64,000 nucleotides of DNA from Methanolobus tindarius DSM 2278. GTDB lineage: Archaea; Halobacteriota; Methanosarcinia; Methanosarcinales; Methanosarcinaceae. Every line of letters starts with the position of its first letter. The stretch's first letter is position 1. The DNA lies in NCBI RefSeq assembly GCF_000504205.1, contig NZ_AZAJ01000001.1, forward strand, positions 656,879 through 720,878, read 5' to 3'. Shown here one piece after another: positions 46,539 through 54,769 of the stretch. The position numbers and the translations under genes are program-made. The notes below the pieces were generated by a model. The model made no database searches, had not been told where the DNA came from, and saw nothing but the letters and a program-made list of their open reading frames with translations.

Positions 46539-47573
46539 TTAGTATACCCCCAGCAGACCAAGTCCGATTACCCATCCGAGATTGAGAAGGGACAATGGCA
46601 GAAGTTTTTTCCAGCTCAGGTCTACTACCTGATCGATTCTATACCTTGGAACAGCCCATCTGATCATGATGATAAAGAGAATCACCAGAGCTACCTTCAA
46701 CAGGAAAAATGCTGTTGGAAGGATTATACCAAGGATTGTTATATCGGTCAGGAATGCAGGCAGATTCCATCCACCAAGGAACAACAGTACTACAAGCATT
46801 GAACCGAGGATAAGGTGAATATATTCTGCAAAGAAACAGTAACCGAATCTCATACTTGTGTACTCGGTCATCCAACCTGCAATGAGTTCTTCCTCGGACT
46901 CGTTCTGGTCAAAAGGAAGACGACCCATATCAGCCATAAGGGCGATAAAGAACACAATAGCTCCCAGAGGCTGCATTATTATAAACCACAGAGGACTCTG
47001 GGCCTCAGCGATCTCTACTATGTTCAGTGAACCTGCCATGATAGCAACACTTACAATACAGATACCAAGAGGGACTTCATATCCAATCATACGTGCAAAG
47101 TTCCTGAAAGCTCCAAGAACAGAGAACTTATTGTTCGCACTGTATGCAACCATGAAAATACCGATTATTGAGATTGCTGACATTGCTTCAATGTACAGGA
47201 TACTTATATCCATCTCTGTTGCAGCGATCACATAACTCTGGCCATCTACGATTATAGCACCAAAAGGCATTGCTACAAGCATCAGGAAAACGGATCCCAT
47301 AAGGAGGATCGGTGCTGAGACAAATAACAATTTATCAGCATTTTTTGGTATAATATCTTCTTTTGTAAACAACTTGATAGCATCTGCAACAAGCTGAAGT
47401 AATCCATGGGGACCAACCCTCATAGGACCATATCTCTGCTGAACATCTGCTGAGAGTTTACGCTCAAACCAGACAGCTACACAGGCACCGCCAAAAACAG
47501 CTCCCATGATGCACAATCCGAGGATACCTCTTAAAAGAGGGTTGTAGATTATTGCTTCTATATCCATCGACAT
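46539..47573 (-). CDS. fpoH: F420H2 dehydrogenase FpoH
   Basis: Membrane subunit at the junction with the peripheral arm, homologue of NuoH, about 344 residues and eight helices. Seen: AVWFERKLSADVQQRYGPMRVGPHGLLQLVADAIKLFTKE and the ADMGRLPFDQNESEEELIAG loop that lines the methanophenazine channel. Several close ATG codons exist (47576, 47573, 47567); 47573 sits 5 bases from GGTGA. Overlaps the end of fpoD's ribosome region. Confidence 0.95.
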   Translation of the reverse strand: MSMDIEAIIYNPLLRGILGLCIMGAVFGGACVAVWFERKLSADVQQRYGPMRVGPHGLLQLVADAIKLFTKEDIIPKNADKLLFVSAPILLMGSVFLMLVAMPFGAIIVDGQSYVIAATEMDISILYIEAMSAISIIGIFMVAYSANNKFSVLGAFRNFARMIGYEVPLGICIVSVAIMAGSLNIVEIAEAQSPLWFIIMQPLGAIVFFIALMADMGRLPFDQNESEEELIAGWMTEYTSMRFGYCFFAEYIHLILGSMLVVLLFLGGWNLPAFLTDITILGIILPTAFFLLKVALVILFIIMIRWAVPRYRIDQVVDLSWKKLLPLSLLNLGWVIGLGLLGVY

Positions 47574-47578
47574 CATGA

Positions 47579-48703
47579 TCACCTGTCAACCTCACTGGTA
47601 CATGTGTCCATACTGCCGGCAATTGCAACAATATCTGCAACTGGCACACCTTTAAGCAGTGGTGGCAGGGTCTGAAGTGTTGGATACACAGGTCCTCTTA
47701 TCTTTACACGGTATGGCTTGTCTGAACCATCAGATACCATATAGAATCCCATTTCTCCTCTTGGGTCTTCAACACGGTGGAAAACCTCTCCGGCTGGAAC
47801 TCTCATTATAGGGGATCTCTTACCATACGGAGTATTCTCCGGGAAGATTGGCCCTGAAGGAATCTGGTCAAGACACTGCTCAATGATATGCATACTTTCG
47901 CGCATCTCATCCAGACGTACCTGAATTCTTGCGAAAACATCACCATCTGTCTCTGTACATACCTTAAAATCAAGGTCCTTGTAGACAAGGTAAGGTTCAT
48001 CCTTTCGAATATCAAAAGCAACACCTGTTGCCCTGAGTGGTGGTCCTGATACACCAAGATCCTTTGCAACATCTGCAGTAAGAACTCCTATACCCTTTGT
48101 TCTTGCCTTGTAGATAGCATCGGTCCTGTACAGTTCTTCGTAATTATCAATAGCCTTACTCAGGTTTCCAAAGACATATTTTACATCGTCCTTGAACCCG
48201 TCAGGAAGGTCATCCTTTACACCACCATAACGCAGGAAACTGTGTGTGACACGTGCTCCGGTTACGGAGTCAATAAGAGACATTACATCTTCTCTGTCCC
48301 TGATGGTGTACATAAACATACTTACAAAACCAACAAAAGAAGCATATTCTCCCATACCGAGCAGATGACTCTGTAATCTGGAAAGTTCTTCCATAATCAC
48401 ACGGATATACTGTGCTCTCTCAGGCACTTCAATACCTGCAAGCTTTTCAACACAACCAACATAAGCTTCCTCGTTGGTCATTGCAGCAAGATAGCATATC
48501 CTGTCAACAATGGTAATGCCCTGAAGATATGTTTTGTTTTCAAGGATCTTTTCAATTCCTTTATGGATCCAGCCCATCTCTACTTCAGAATCCACAACTG
48601 TCTCGCCCCTAAGTTTAGCGTTCAGTCTGAATGGTCCTGGCATCATAGGGTGCTGTGGTCCAAGGTGTACTATCATTTCAGAAGGTCCAACTGTTTCATC
48701 CAT
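47579..48703 (-). CDS. fpoD: F420H2 dehydrogenase FpoD, 49-kDa-type subunit
   Basis: Catalytic subunit next to the methanophenazine site, homologue of NuoD and of hydrogenase large subunits, 374 residues. Motifs: HLGPQHPMMPGPFRL, EMGWIHKGIEKI, SRLQSHLLGMGEYA and PPLLKGVPVADIVAIAGSMD at the end. The hydrogenase Ni-ligand cysteines are absent, as expected for a complex I subunit. Confidence 0.96.
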   Translation of the reverse strand: MDETVGPSEMIVHLGPQHPMMPGPFRLNAKLRGETVVDSEVEMGWIHKGIEKILENKTYLQGITIVDRICYLAAMTNEEAYVGCVEKLAGIEVPERAQYIRVIMEELSRLQSHLLGMGEYASFVGFVSMFMYTIRDREDVMSLIDSVTGARVTHSFLRYGGVKDDLPDGFKDDVKYVFGNLSKAIDNYEELYRTDAIYKARTKGIGVLTADVAKDLGVSGPPLRATGVAFDIRKDEPYLVYKDLDFKVCTETDGDVFARIQVRLDEMRESMHIIEQCLDQIPSGPIFPENTPYGKRSPIMRVPAGEVFHRVEDPRGEMGFYMVSDGSDKPYRVKIRGPVYPTLQTLPPLLKGVPVADIVAIAGSMDTCTSEVDR

Positions 48704-48712
48704 ATTTAACCC

Positions 48713-49189
48713 TCACACCAAATTCCTGGCTGACTTGTTTGGGAAGCCTGCATAATCCTTACGCAGTGGCCACTCACCGAGCATCTCTTTTGGAAGTACA
48801 AGAGGTTTAAGGTCGGGGTGGTTAAGATAATTCACACCAAACAATTCGTACGTTTCTCTTTCGTACCAGTTAGCATTCCAGTAAACAGGCACCACAGATT
48901 CAACCTCTGGGTTGTCCCTTGAAAGAAGAGCTTTCATTGTAAGGACAACAGGGTGTTCATAGGAACCTATTACGTATATTACTTCGATCTCATTCCTGTC
49001 CGGATAGTCAACTCCGAATTCACAACAGAGGTGTCCGAAAGACAGGTCTTCTTTGAGGTAGCGGCAAACTTCCACTACGTTTTCCGGTTTCACTTTGACA
49101 ACTACCCTTATGCCAGACTCAATATCTGAATCATAGATATCTTCAGGGAATTTGCCTGTAAGTGAAGAGATAATAGAATTAGCGTCCAT
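48713..49189 (-). CDS. fpoC: F420H2 dehydrogenase FpoC, 30-kDa-type subunit
   Basis: Structural subunit of the peripheral arm, homologue of NuoC, 158 residues. Motif CRYLKEDLSFGHLCCEFGVDYPD and the signature YERETYELFGVNYLNHPDLKPLVLP are visible. ATG at 49189, with AGGTGA four bases upstream; a TTG one codon earlier is less likely. Confidence 0.95.
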   Translation of the reverse strand: MDANSIISSLTGKFPEDIYDSDIESGIRVVVKVKPENVVEVCRYLKEDLSFGHLCCEFGVDYPDRNEIEVIYVIGSYEHPVVLTMKALLSRDNPEVESVVPVYWNANWYERETYELFGVNYLNHPDLKPLVLPKEMLGEWPLRKDYAGFPNKSARNLV

Positions 49190-49198
49190 CAATTCACC

Positions 49199-49759
49199 TC
49201 AATACTCCGTACCTTTGTCCTTCTTTGCTTCGATTTTCTTCTGGAGTTCCACGAATCCCTGGATAAGAGCCTCACACCTTGGTGGACATCCGGGTACGAA
49301 TACATCTACAGGGAAGATATCGTCAACATTCTGATGAGTACTGTATGATTCGTAGAAAGGACCACCACTTATCGCGCAGTCTCCAAAGCATATGACCCAC
49401 TTTGGTGCTGGCATCTGATCCCATACCCTCTTCAGAGCTGGCAGGTACTTCTTTGTTACGTAACCACTGATAATCAGTACATCTGCGTGTCTGGGGGAGT
49501 TACGTGGAATGATACCGAAACGGTCTGTGTCGTAGTGAGCCATACCTGTAGCAAGCAGCTCCACACCACAGCAACCCATTGCATTTACCATAAACCACAG
49601 AGAGTTTTTACGTCCCCAGTTAAGAACATCCTGAATCTTTGTTTTCTTGAGGAAGTCTGCTATAGCATTTGAGTCTGTAAGCATTGTCCCCGGGACATCG
49701 GTATACCCTACATCCAAAACAGCATCTTGTTCGACATTTGTCTGCTCTACTTCATCCAT
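49199..49759 (-). CDS. fpoB: F420H2 dehydrogenase FpoB, N2 cluster subunit
   Basis: Homologue of NuoB, 186 residues. Carries the N2 [4Fe-4S] ligands: paired cysteines in NAMGCCGVELLA, Cys in CFGDCAISGGPF and Cys in PGCPPRCEALI. Passes electrons from FpoI to methanophenazine at the FpoD interface. AAGGAGG precedes its start, which overlaps the end of fpoA by 13 bases. Confidence 0.96.
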   Translation of the reverse strand: MDEVEQTNVEQDAVLDVGYTDVPGTMLTDSNAIADFLKKTKIQDVLNWGRKNSLWFMVNAMGCCGVELLATGMAHYDTDRFGIIPRNSPRHADVLIISGYVTKKYLPALKRVWDQMPAPKWVICFGDCAISGGPFYESYSTHQNVDDIFPVDVFVPGCPPRCEALIQGFVELQKKIEAKKDKGTEY

Positions 49760-50139
49760 TTAAGAGCCTCCTTCTTGATCAGATACACGTAGCCAAACAA
49801 TACAACAAAAATAAAGATTAACATTTCAACGGTTGCTACTCCAGTAATATCATGTCCCTTGAAAATCGTAGTCCAGGGATAAAGGAAAAGGACTTCAATA
49901 TCAAAAAGAACAAAAGCAATGGCATATAGATAGTATTCGACATTGAATTGTATTCTGGCATTTCCTATTGGTAAGGAACCTGCTTCATATGTCGTGTACT
50001 TTGCTGATGATTTACTCCTAGGACTTAACAATTTAATGATAAGCATTGTCATAGGAGGCATCACTAGCGCCACTATAAGAATAATTGCAACCGGTATGTA
50101 ACTATTGGCTATGTTACTAATATCGATTATTCCTGACAT
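49747..50139 (-). CDS. fpoA: F420H2 dehydrogenase FpoA
   Basis: First gene of the operon; membrane subunit with three helices, homologue of NuoA, 130 residues. Signature TTYEAGSLPIGNARIQFNVEYYLYAIAFVLFDIEVLFLYPW is clear (the family usually has a Cys or Gly-rich loop here). GGAG lies about 9 bases before the ATG. Confidence 0.95.
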   Translation of the reverse strand: MSGIIDISNIANSYIPVAIILIVALVMPPMTMLIIKLLSPRSKSSAKYTTYEAGSLPIGNARIQFNVEYYLYAIAFVLFDIEVLFLYPWTTIFKGHDITGVATVEMLIFIFVVLFGYVYLIKKEALKWMK

Positions 50140-50509
50140 AAACTATTCTCCTGAAAGTTATAAAGATACATAGACTATTTGTATAAAACACCTTCGTGCG
50201 AGGTATTGCACAAATAACCATTAAACCTGTACGGATAGACAAACAATATCTGTCGACATATTTTTCAATAGATAGAGTTCTAATAATTGATAATAATTCA
50301 TCATATTTAAATTGTCTCAATTAGAATACCGCAGGCTGAAACACAGCCAAAAACTATAATAGGAAAGAGATACGGAATGTGCGAGGTCTGCGCAGATACA
50401 AAATAAATTATGCGTGGAAGTGAATAAGCTTGTAAAACCTTACAGATACTGTACTTCAAGCTTTATCGAATCTTATATCCACCGCAATATGCTTTTAAGA
50501 ATGAAATTT
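50140..50509. promoter_or_regulatory. Leader and promoter region of the fpo operon
   Basis: 370 bases without a convincing gene. On the minus strand a TATA-box match TTTAAATA lies at 50304-50311; transcription would start near 50280 and give a leader of about 140 bases. Another AT-rich TATA-like stretch (around 50183) could allow a shorter leader. A short leader ORF cannot be excluded. Confidence 0.45.
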
Positions 50510-51016
50510 TCATACACTTTTGAGTGAAAAATATTTCTTGATTACCGCGTCACATTCGGAACATGAAATTACCATCCAGTCACCAACATCTCTTCGCGTG
50601 TATTTATCAAATATAGAAGCACCGCATTCCGGGCAAACATAGTAGTCCTTGAAATAATAATGATAAAAATGCGGAGTTGCCTCCAGCCAGTCAAGTACTT
50701 TTTGCATATGCCCAAAATAACGCTTTTTGGATGGATGCCCACCTCCATTTTCCAGAGCATCATGGACTCTTGCGCTGACATCTTTTGTATGTTGATCAGA
50801 CTTTTGTGCCAGTTTCTTGTAATCTGAAATATACTTTGTAGTGTTGTTCAGATAATTCAGATAAGCAGCATGGGCCTTAGGTTCACGCTTCCATATTGTA
50901 CGAAGGAAATACTCACCCATAACATCTTCCATAATATCTGCACAGGTAGTGCAGATGTTGTAACCTTCAAAATGCTTGAAGTCCTGTAGTTCACCACATA
51001 TCTCACAAGTATCCAT
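50510..51016 (-). CDS. Double zinc-ribbon protein of unknown function
   Basis: 168 residues. One Cys4 group at each end: CEICGELQDFKHFEGYNICTTCADIM (residues 4-28) and CPECGASIFDKYTRRDVG with SCSECDAVI near the C-terminus. A helical, aromatic-rich middle (TPHFYHYYFKDYYV) separates them. May bind nucleic acid or protein; no family named. AAGGTGG before the ATG. Lies between the possible DUF22 gene and fpoA, in the same direction. Confidence 0.65.
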   Translation of the reverse strand: MDTCEICGELQDFKHFEGYNICTTCADIMEDVMGEYFLRTIWKREPKAHAAYLNYLNNTTKYISDYKKLAQKSDQHTKDVSARVHDALENGGGHPSKKRYFGHMQKVLDWLEATPHFYHYYFKDYYVCPECGASIFDKYTRRDVGDWMVISCSECDAVIKKYFSLKSV

Positions 51017-51025
51017 AAAACCACC

Positions 51026-51442
51026 TTAGAGAGTGCGTGGCGTCATAGCTTCACGAGTGAACATGATAGGGAAGATATTGAGAACTGCAAGAAGATCCCC
51101 TTCTCTAATCCTGCCACTTTCCTGTCCGATAACATAAGCCGAATTGATGATACGCTCACTGTCCACAGGTTTTGCACCACCTTTTGACCCGACCTTAATG
51201 AGAGAAACAACGGCATGATGTGAAAAAGTACATGGAAGCGCCACCATATCGGGATCCAGACATATCTCTTTCACGTTGACCTTCTTGAATTCCCCTGCAC
51301 GGATTTCCATATCCTCATCAGATATCACCATCTCCCATTTTGCACGAGTTGCAATTGTAAATTCATATGGTGCAGCCTTAACTTTCCTGGATGTCAATTC
51401 CCCGTTATCCCTAGATACTACCTGGATCACTTCTTTCTTCAT
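51026..51442 (-). CDS. Conserved methanogen protein, possibly DUF22 family
   Basis: 138 residues, cytosolic. The motif CTFSHHAVVSLIKVGSKGGAKPVDSERIINSAYVIG with paired His, plus GDLLAVLNIFPIMFTRE, resembles the DUF22 family of methanogens; I am not sure of the name. Start at 51442 is set by AGGTGA 6 bases upstream, not by the much longer open frame. Ends 9 bases before the zinc-ribbon gene, so the two are likely co-transcribed. Confidence 0.6.
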   Translation of the reverse strand: MKKEVIQVVSRDNGELTSRKVKAAPYEFTIATRAKWEMVISDEDMEIRAGEFKKVNVKEICLDPDMVALPCTFSHHAVVSLIKVGSKGGAKPVDSERIINSAYVIGQESGRIREGDLLAVLNIFPIMFTREAMTPRTL

Positions 51443-51591
51443 AAGTTCACCTAAAAATAAACTGACATGATGATATATAAAAGTTCTTGAAAATGTAATG
51501 AATAATCGTGATATTAATATACGAATGAGTCTCACGCGGATTATCGGAAAAACATAAATAAATGTGTCCACACCGGCATGATTTGAAAGTT

Positions 51592-52041
51592 TTACTTTTT
51601 GAGTATCACACAACTCTTTTCTTTATGGCATTTTGTTGTCAGTATACTCTGGGAATCTTTTATCCCATCCATATTTCCAAGTACCTGTAAAACATTTTCT
51701 TTCAGGGAATGGATATCAAAAGTCCGCACTTTCAGAAGCAAGTCATAAGGCTCAAGCAATTCATAGACTTCCAGTACATCATCGATTGTCTTCAAGCGGT
51801 TGATTATATTAATCCTCTTGCTCTGCTCGATATTGACACCAATAAAAGTTGTGACATTTAGTCCAACTTCGTTAGTATCAACCTTAACAGTAAATTCCTT
51901 GATTATCCCCGTTTCACGCATCTTCTCTATTCTCTTGTGAACAGTGGATGTCGCAAGGTCGAGAGCTGTTGCAATCTCAGTGCTGTGCATTCGGGAATCT
52001 TTACAAAGATGTTCCAATATAGCCAGATCAACTTCATCCAT
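51592..52041 (-). CDS. Lrp/AsnC-family transcription regulator
   Basis: 149 residues. N-terminal helix-turn-helix (ILEHLCKDSRMHSTEIATALDLATSTVHKRIEKMRETGIIK) and C-terminal RAM domain for small-molecule binding (LNVTTFIGVNIEQSKR onwards). These regulators sense amino acids or other metabolites and form dimers and octamers. The start at 52041 is chosen from the family N-terminus; no ribosome site precedes it. An inverted repeat at 52051-52069 overlaps the likely promoter and suggests autoregulation. Its targets are unknown, but the downstream genes and fpo lie in the same direction. Confidence 0.88.
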   Translation of the reverse strand: MDEVDLAILEHLCKDSRMHSTEIATALDLATSTVHKRIEKMRETGIIKEFTVKVDTNEVGLNVTTFIGVNIEQSKRINIINRLKTIDDVLEVYELLEPYDLLLKVRTFDIHSLKENVLQVLGNMDGIKDSQSILTTKCHKEKSCVILKK

Positions 52042-52050
52042 GATAATATA

Positions 52051-52069
52051 ATTATTACTTGATAATAAT
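52051..52069. promoter_or_regulatory. Inverted repeat before the Lrp gene, possible operator
   Basis: ATTATTA-CTTGA-TAATAAT: two 7-base arms around a five-base spacer, 10-28 bases upstream of the Lrp/AsnC start codon and next to AT-rich TATA-like sequence (52066-52076). Lrp-family proteins often bind such dyads in their own promoter; that role is inferred. Confidence 0.45.
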
Positions 52070-52225
52070 AAATATTTCCGTTTGAAACCCCGGATGACAA
52101 AAATGTGGAAGACACTGCAAATATTATCACCCAACGTAACTCATCATGCACTATAGAACAAAACAAAGAACAATAAGACTTTTTATTCTTGAAAACCTTA
52201 TACAATGAAATCCGGTGAATGTAAT

Positions 52226-52381
52226 ATGAAAGTAAACAAAAACTGTGTAGGATGTGGCCAATGTGCTGCTTTTTGTAAATTCGGAGCCATTGAGATCAGA
52301 GGAAAAGCGAGTTTTACTTCTGCATGCATCGAGTGCAGGGCATGTGCCGCATACTGTCCGGTTAAAGCAATAGAGGCATAG
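52226..52381 (+). CDS. Small 2[4Fe-4S] ferredoxin
   Basis: 51-residue ferredoxin that short-ORF scans can miss. Two cluster motifs: Cys7, 10, 13, 17 (CVGCGQCAAFCK) and Cys34, 37, 40, 44 (CIECRACAAYCP). GGTGA lies 7 bases before the ATG. Its stop TAG is one base from the start of the next gene, a phytoene desaturase-like flavoprotein, so it is probably the electron donor or acceptor of that enzyme. In the first motif a Lys replaces the usual Pro after the fourth Cys. Confidence 0.88.
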   Translation: MKVNKNCVGCGQCAAFCKFGAIEIRGKASFTSACIECRACAAYCPVKAIEA

Positions 52382-52382
52382 G

Positions 52383-53666
52383 ATGAAAGCAATTATTATC
52401 GGTTCGGGACTGGGAGGACTTTTGAGCGCAGCGAAGCTTTCAAAAGAAGGATATGAAGTAGAAATATTTGAACGCCTTCCAATTATAGGAGGAAGATTCA
52501 CCAATATCCCATACCAGGGTTTCCAGCTGAGCACCGGCGCATTGCATATGATACCTCATGGACCTGCTGGTCCTTTATCACAATTATTGAAAGACGTAGG
52601 CGCAGATGTCGAAATAGTCCGCAAAAAACCGGTTTCCGTCATCAGGGTTCCACGAACCAGAAAAGATACAGACTACAAATACGGACACAAGGATATTCTT
52701 TTTGAAGATTTTAAAGTTCCTTTTTCACTTTTAAATCGACTTAAACTCATATATTACGTCATAAGTACCAGAAAAAATCCCCCAACAAGTCAATCTTTTG
52801 AAGAGTGGTGTCGAAAACATATCCCACAGGACTGGACATACCGGATTTCAGATTCCTTTTTCGGGTGGGCACTCAGCCTGAAGGGTGCAGATGTGCCTGT
52901 GGAAGAAGCCTTTGCAATTATAGAAAACCTTTACCACTTCGGAGGACCAGGAGTTCCAATGGGAGGATGTAAAGGAGTAACCGATGCTCTTGTAGAAATA
53001 ATTACCACCAATGGCGGAACCATACACACATCCTCAGAAGTTTCAGGGTTTAAATTAGACAATGACAAAGTAACAACAGTTATTGTAGATGGAGAAGAAC
53101 ATGCAGCTGATCTTGTTATTAGTGATATCGGACATCCTTCCACTGCAAAAATGATAGGAACTGAAACAAACATTAGTGGAATGGATGAATACTCACGCAA
53201 ATCAAAAGACCTTAAACCATCTGCAGGAATTAAGATCTGCCTCTCATCAGATAAACCACTGATAGGGCATGGAGGCGTACTTCTTACACCTTATGCAAAA
53301 AGGGTGAACGGCATAAACGAAGTGACAAATGTTGACCCTTCCCTTGCGCCAGCGGGAAAACATCTTACAATGGCCCATCAATGTGTTCACTGGAATGATC
53401 TCAATGAACTTGACAAAGAGATAGAATTGGGTCTTGAAGATCTCAAAGATATTTTTGCAGGAAAAGAATATGAAGTACTTCTTATACAATCATATTCAAA
53501 CGACTGGCCTGTAAACAGATCTCCTTCAGGAGCAGACCTTAAAAACAAAACACCAGTATCAAACCTTTATGTAGTGGGAGATGGAGCAAAAGGAAAAGGT
53601 GGTATTGAAGTTGAAGGAATTGCCCTGGGTGTTAAAAACTGTATGCAGGATATTTTGATTACCTGA
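52383..53666 (+). CDS. FAD-dependent phytoene desaturase-like oxidoreductase
   Basis: 427 residues. N-terminal dinucleotide-binding fold IIIGSGLGGLLSAAKLSKEGYEVEIFERLPIIGGRF and C-terminal FAD contact NLYVVGDGAKGKGGIEVEGIALG. This superfamily desaturates, isomerises or reduces isoprenoid and carotenoid chains. With a ferredoxin gene fused into its operon, a reductive or redox-neutral action on an isoprenoid (lipid or methanophenazine side chain) is possible, but no substrate can be named. The ATG follows the ferredoxin stop by one base. Confidence 0.8.
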   Translation: MKAIIIGSGLGGLLSAAKLSKEGYEVEIFERLPIIGGRFTNIPYQGFQLSTGALHMIPHGPAGPLSQLLKDVGADVEIVRKKPVSVIRVPRTRKDTDYKYGHKDILFEDFKVPFSLLNRLKLIYYVISTRKNPPTSQSFEEWCRKHIPQDWTYRISDSFFGWALSLKGADVPVEEAFAIIENLYHFGGPGVPMGGCKGVTDALVEIITTNGGTIHTSSEVSGFKLDNDKVTTVIVDGEEHAADLVISDIGHPSTAKMIGTETNISGMDEYSRKSKDLKPSAGIKICLSSDKPLIGHGGVLLTPYAKRVNGINEVTNVDPSLAPAGKHLTMAHQCVHWNDLNELDKEIELGLEDLKDIFAGKEYEVLLIQSYSNDWPVNRSPSGADLKNKTPVSNLYVVGDGAKGKGGIEVEGIALGVKNCMQDILIT

Positions 53667-53668
53667 CC

Positions 53669-53676
53669 TATATAAA
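53669..53676 (+). promoter_or_regulatory. Putative TATA box for cofG
   Basis: TATATAAA immediately downstream of the flavoprotein stop and about 54 bases before the cofG ATG; a start near 53700 would give a short leader. Pattern-based only. Confidence 0.35.
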
Positions 53677-53729
53677 AATCATAACCAGTAAAACTTATGT
53701 AATGGTTGCTTTAAAAATAGGAACTAACA

Positions 53730-54716
53730 ATGGATGAATTTGTAACATTCTGCCGCAACGTCTTCGTACCGGTCACAAATATTTGCAGGAATAACTGCAG
53801 GTATTGTACTTTCAGATGCGATCCGGATGACCCTGATGCAAAACTGATGAAGATAGAAGAAATTCTGCCAATATTAGAAGAGGGTAAAAAAGCAGGATGT
53901 ACAGAAGTTCTGTTTACATTTGGAGAATATGCAGAAGAAGTTCCGAAGTATAAAGAATGGCTGGAAGATTTAGGATACAACAAAACTGTTGACTATATAT
54001 GCGAATTATGCAGGATAGCCATCAATACAGGTCTTTTGCCCCATACCAATGCAGGCATACTGAACTATACCGAACTTGAAAAGCTCAAACCTCTTAATGC
54101 CAGTATGGGACTAATGTTAGAGACAACTGCAGATCTGGCAGCGCATGAAGGTTCTCCGGGAAAAATACCTTCCAAAAGAATCAAAACCATACGCTATGCC
54201 GGTGAATTGAATATACCATTTACAACTGGTTTGCTTATAGGCATAGGCGAAACACTTGATGACAGAATCAACTCCATACTGACCATTGCAGAACTGCATG
54301 AAGAATACGGCCATATACAGGAAGTTATAATACAGAACTTCACCCCAAAACCTGATACCCCAATGGCTGATATGCCATCGCCTACCGAAGAGGAGATGAT
54401 GCAGGCGATATTAATAGCCAGGGAAATTCTTCCTGATGACGTAGCTATACAGGTTGCGCCAAACCTGATAGATCCTTATACATTGATCCAGTGTGGCGCC
54501 GGTGACCTTGGAGGAATCTCACCTACTACAATTGACTGGATTAACCCTGAGGCAGAATGGCCAGATGTATCAGAACTAAAGAAAATGATACACGAAGTTG
54601 AACTAAAAGAGAGACTTCCAATTTATCCGCAGTACATTAAAAAAGGGTGGTACAGCGATAACCTGAAAGGCCTGATTCACAGTCTTTCGGATGAGGACGG
54701 ATACCGGAAAATATGA
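53730..54716 (+). CDS. cofG: FO synthase subunit 1 (CofG), radical SAM
   Basis: With CofH makes FO, the deazaflavin chromophore of F420, from diaminouracil and tyrosine-derived intermediates. 328 residues. Radical SAM cluster ligands Cys19, Cys23, Cys26 (NICRNNCRYCTF), with further family motifs EVLFTFGEYAEEVPKY and TTGLLIGIGETLDDR. Full length. The cofactor it makes is the electron donor of the Fpo complex encoded upstream in this window. Confidence 0.94.
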   Translation: MDEFVTFCRNVFVPVTNICRNNCRYCTFRCDPDDPDAKLMKIEEILPILEEGKKAGCTEVLFTFGEYAEEVPKYKEWLEDLGYNKTVDYICELCRIAINTGLLPHTNAGILNYTELEKLKPLNASMGLMLETTADLAAHEGSPGKIPSKRIKTIRYAGELNIPFTTGLLIGIGETLDDRINSILTIAELHEEYGHIQEVIIQNFTPKPDTPMADMPSPTEEEMMQAILIAREILPDDVAIQVAPNLIDPYTLIQCGAGDLGGISPTTIDWINPEAEWPDVSELKKMIHEVELKERLPIYPQYIKKGWYSDNLKGLIHSLSDEDGYRKI

Positions 54717-54769
54717 TTCCTGGTTGGGGCACACATTTTAAATACAAAAGAAAGGTATCAGTGAGAACT

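Noticed and set aside
51443-51613. Long N-terminal extension of the possible DUF22 protein
   Set aside because: The extension is not family-like and a good ribosome site points to the start at 51442.
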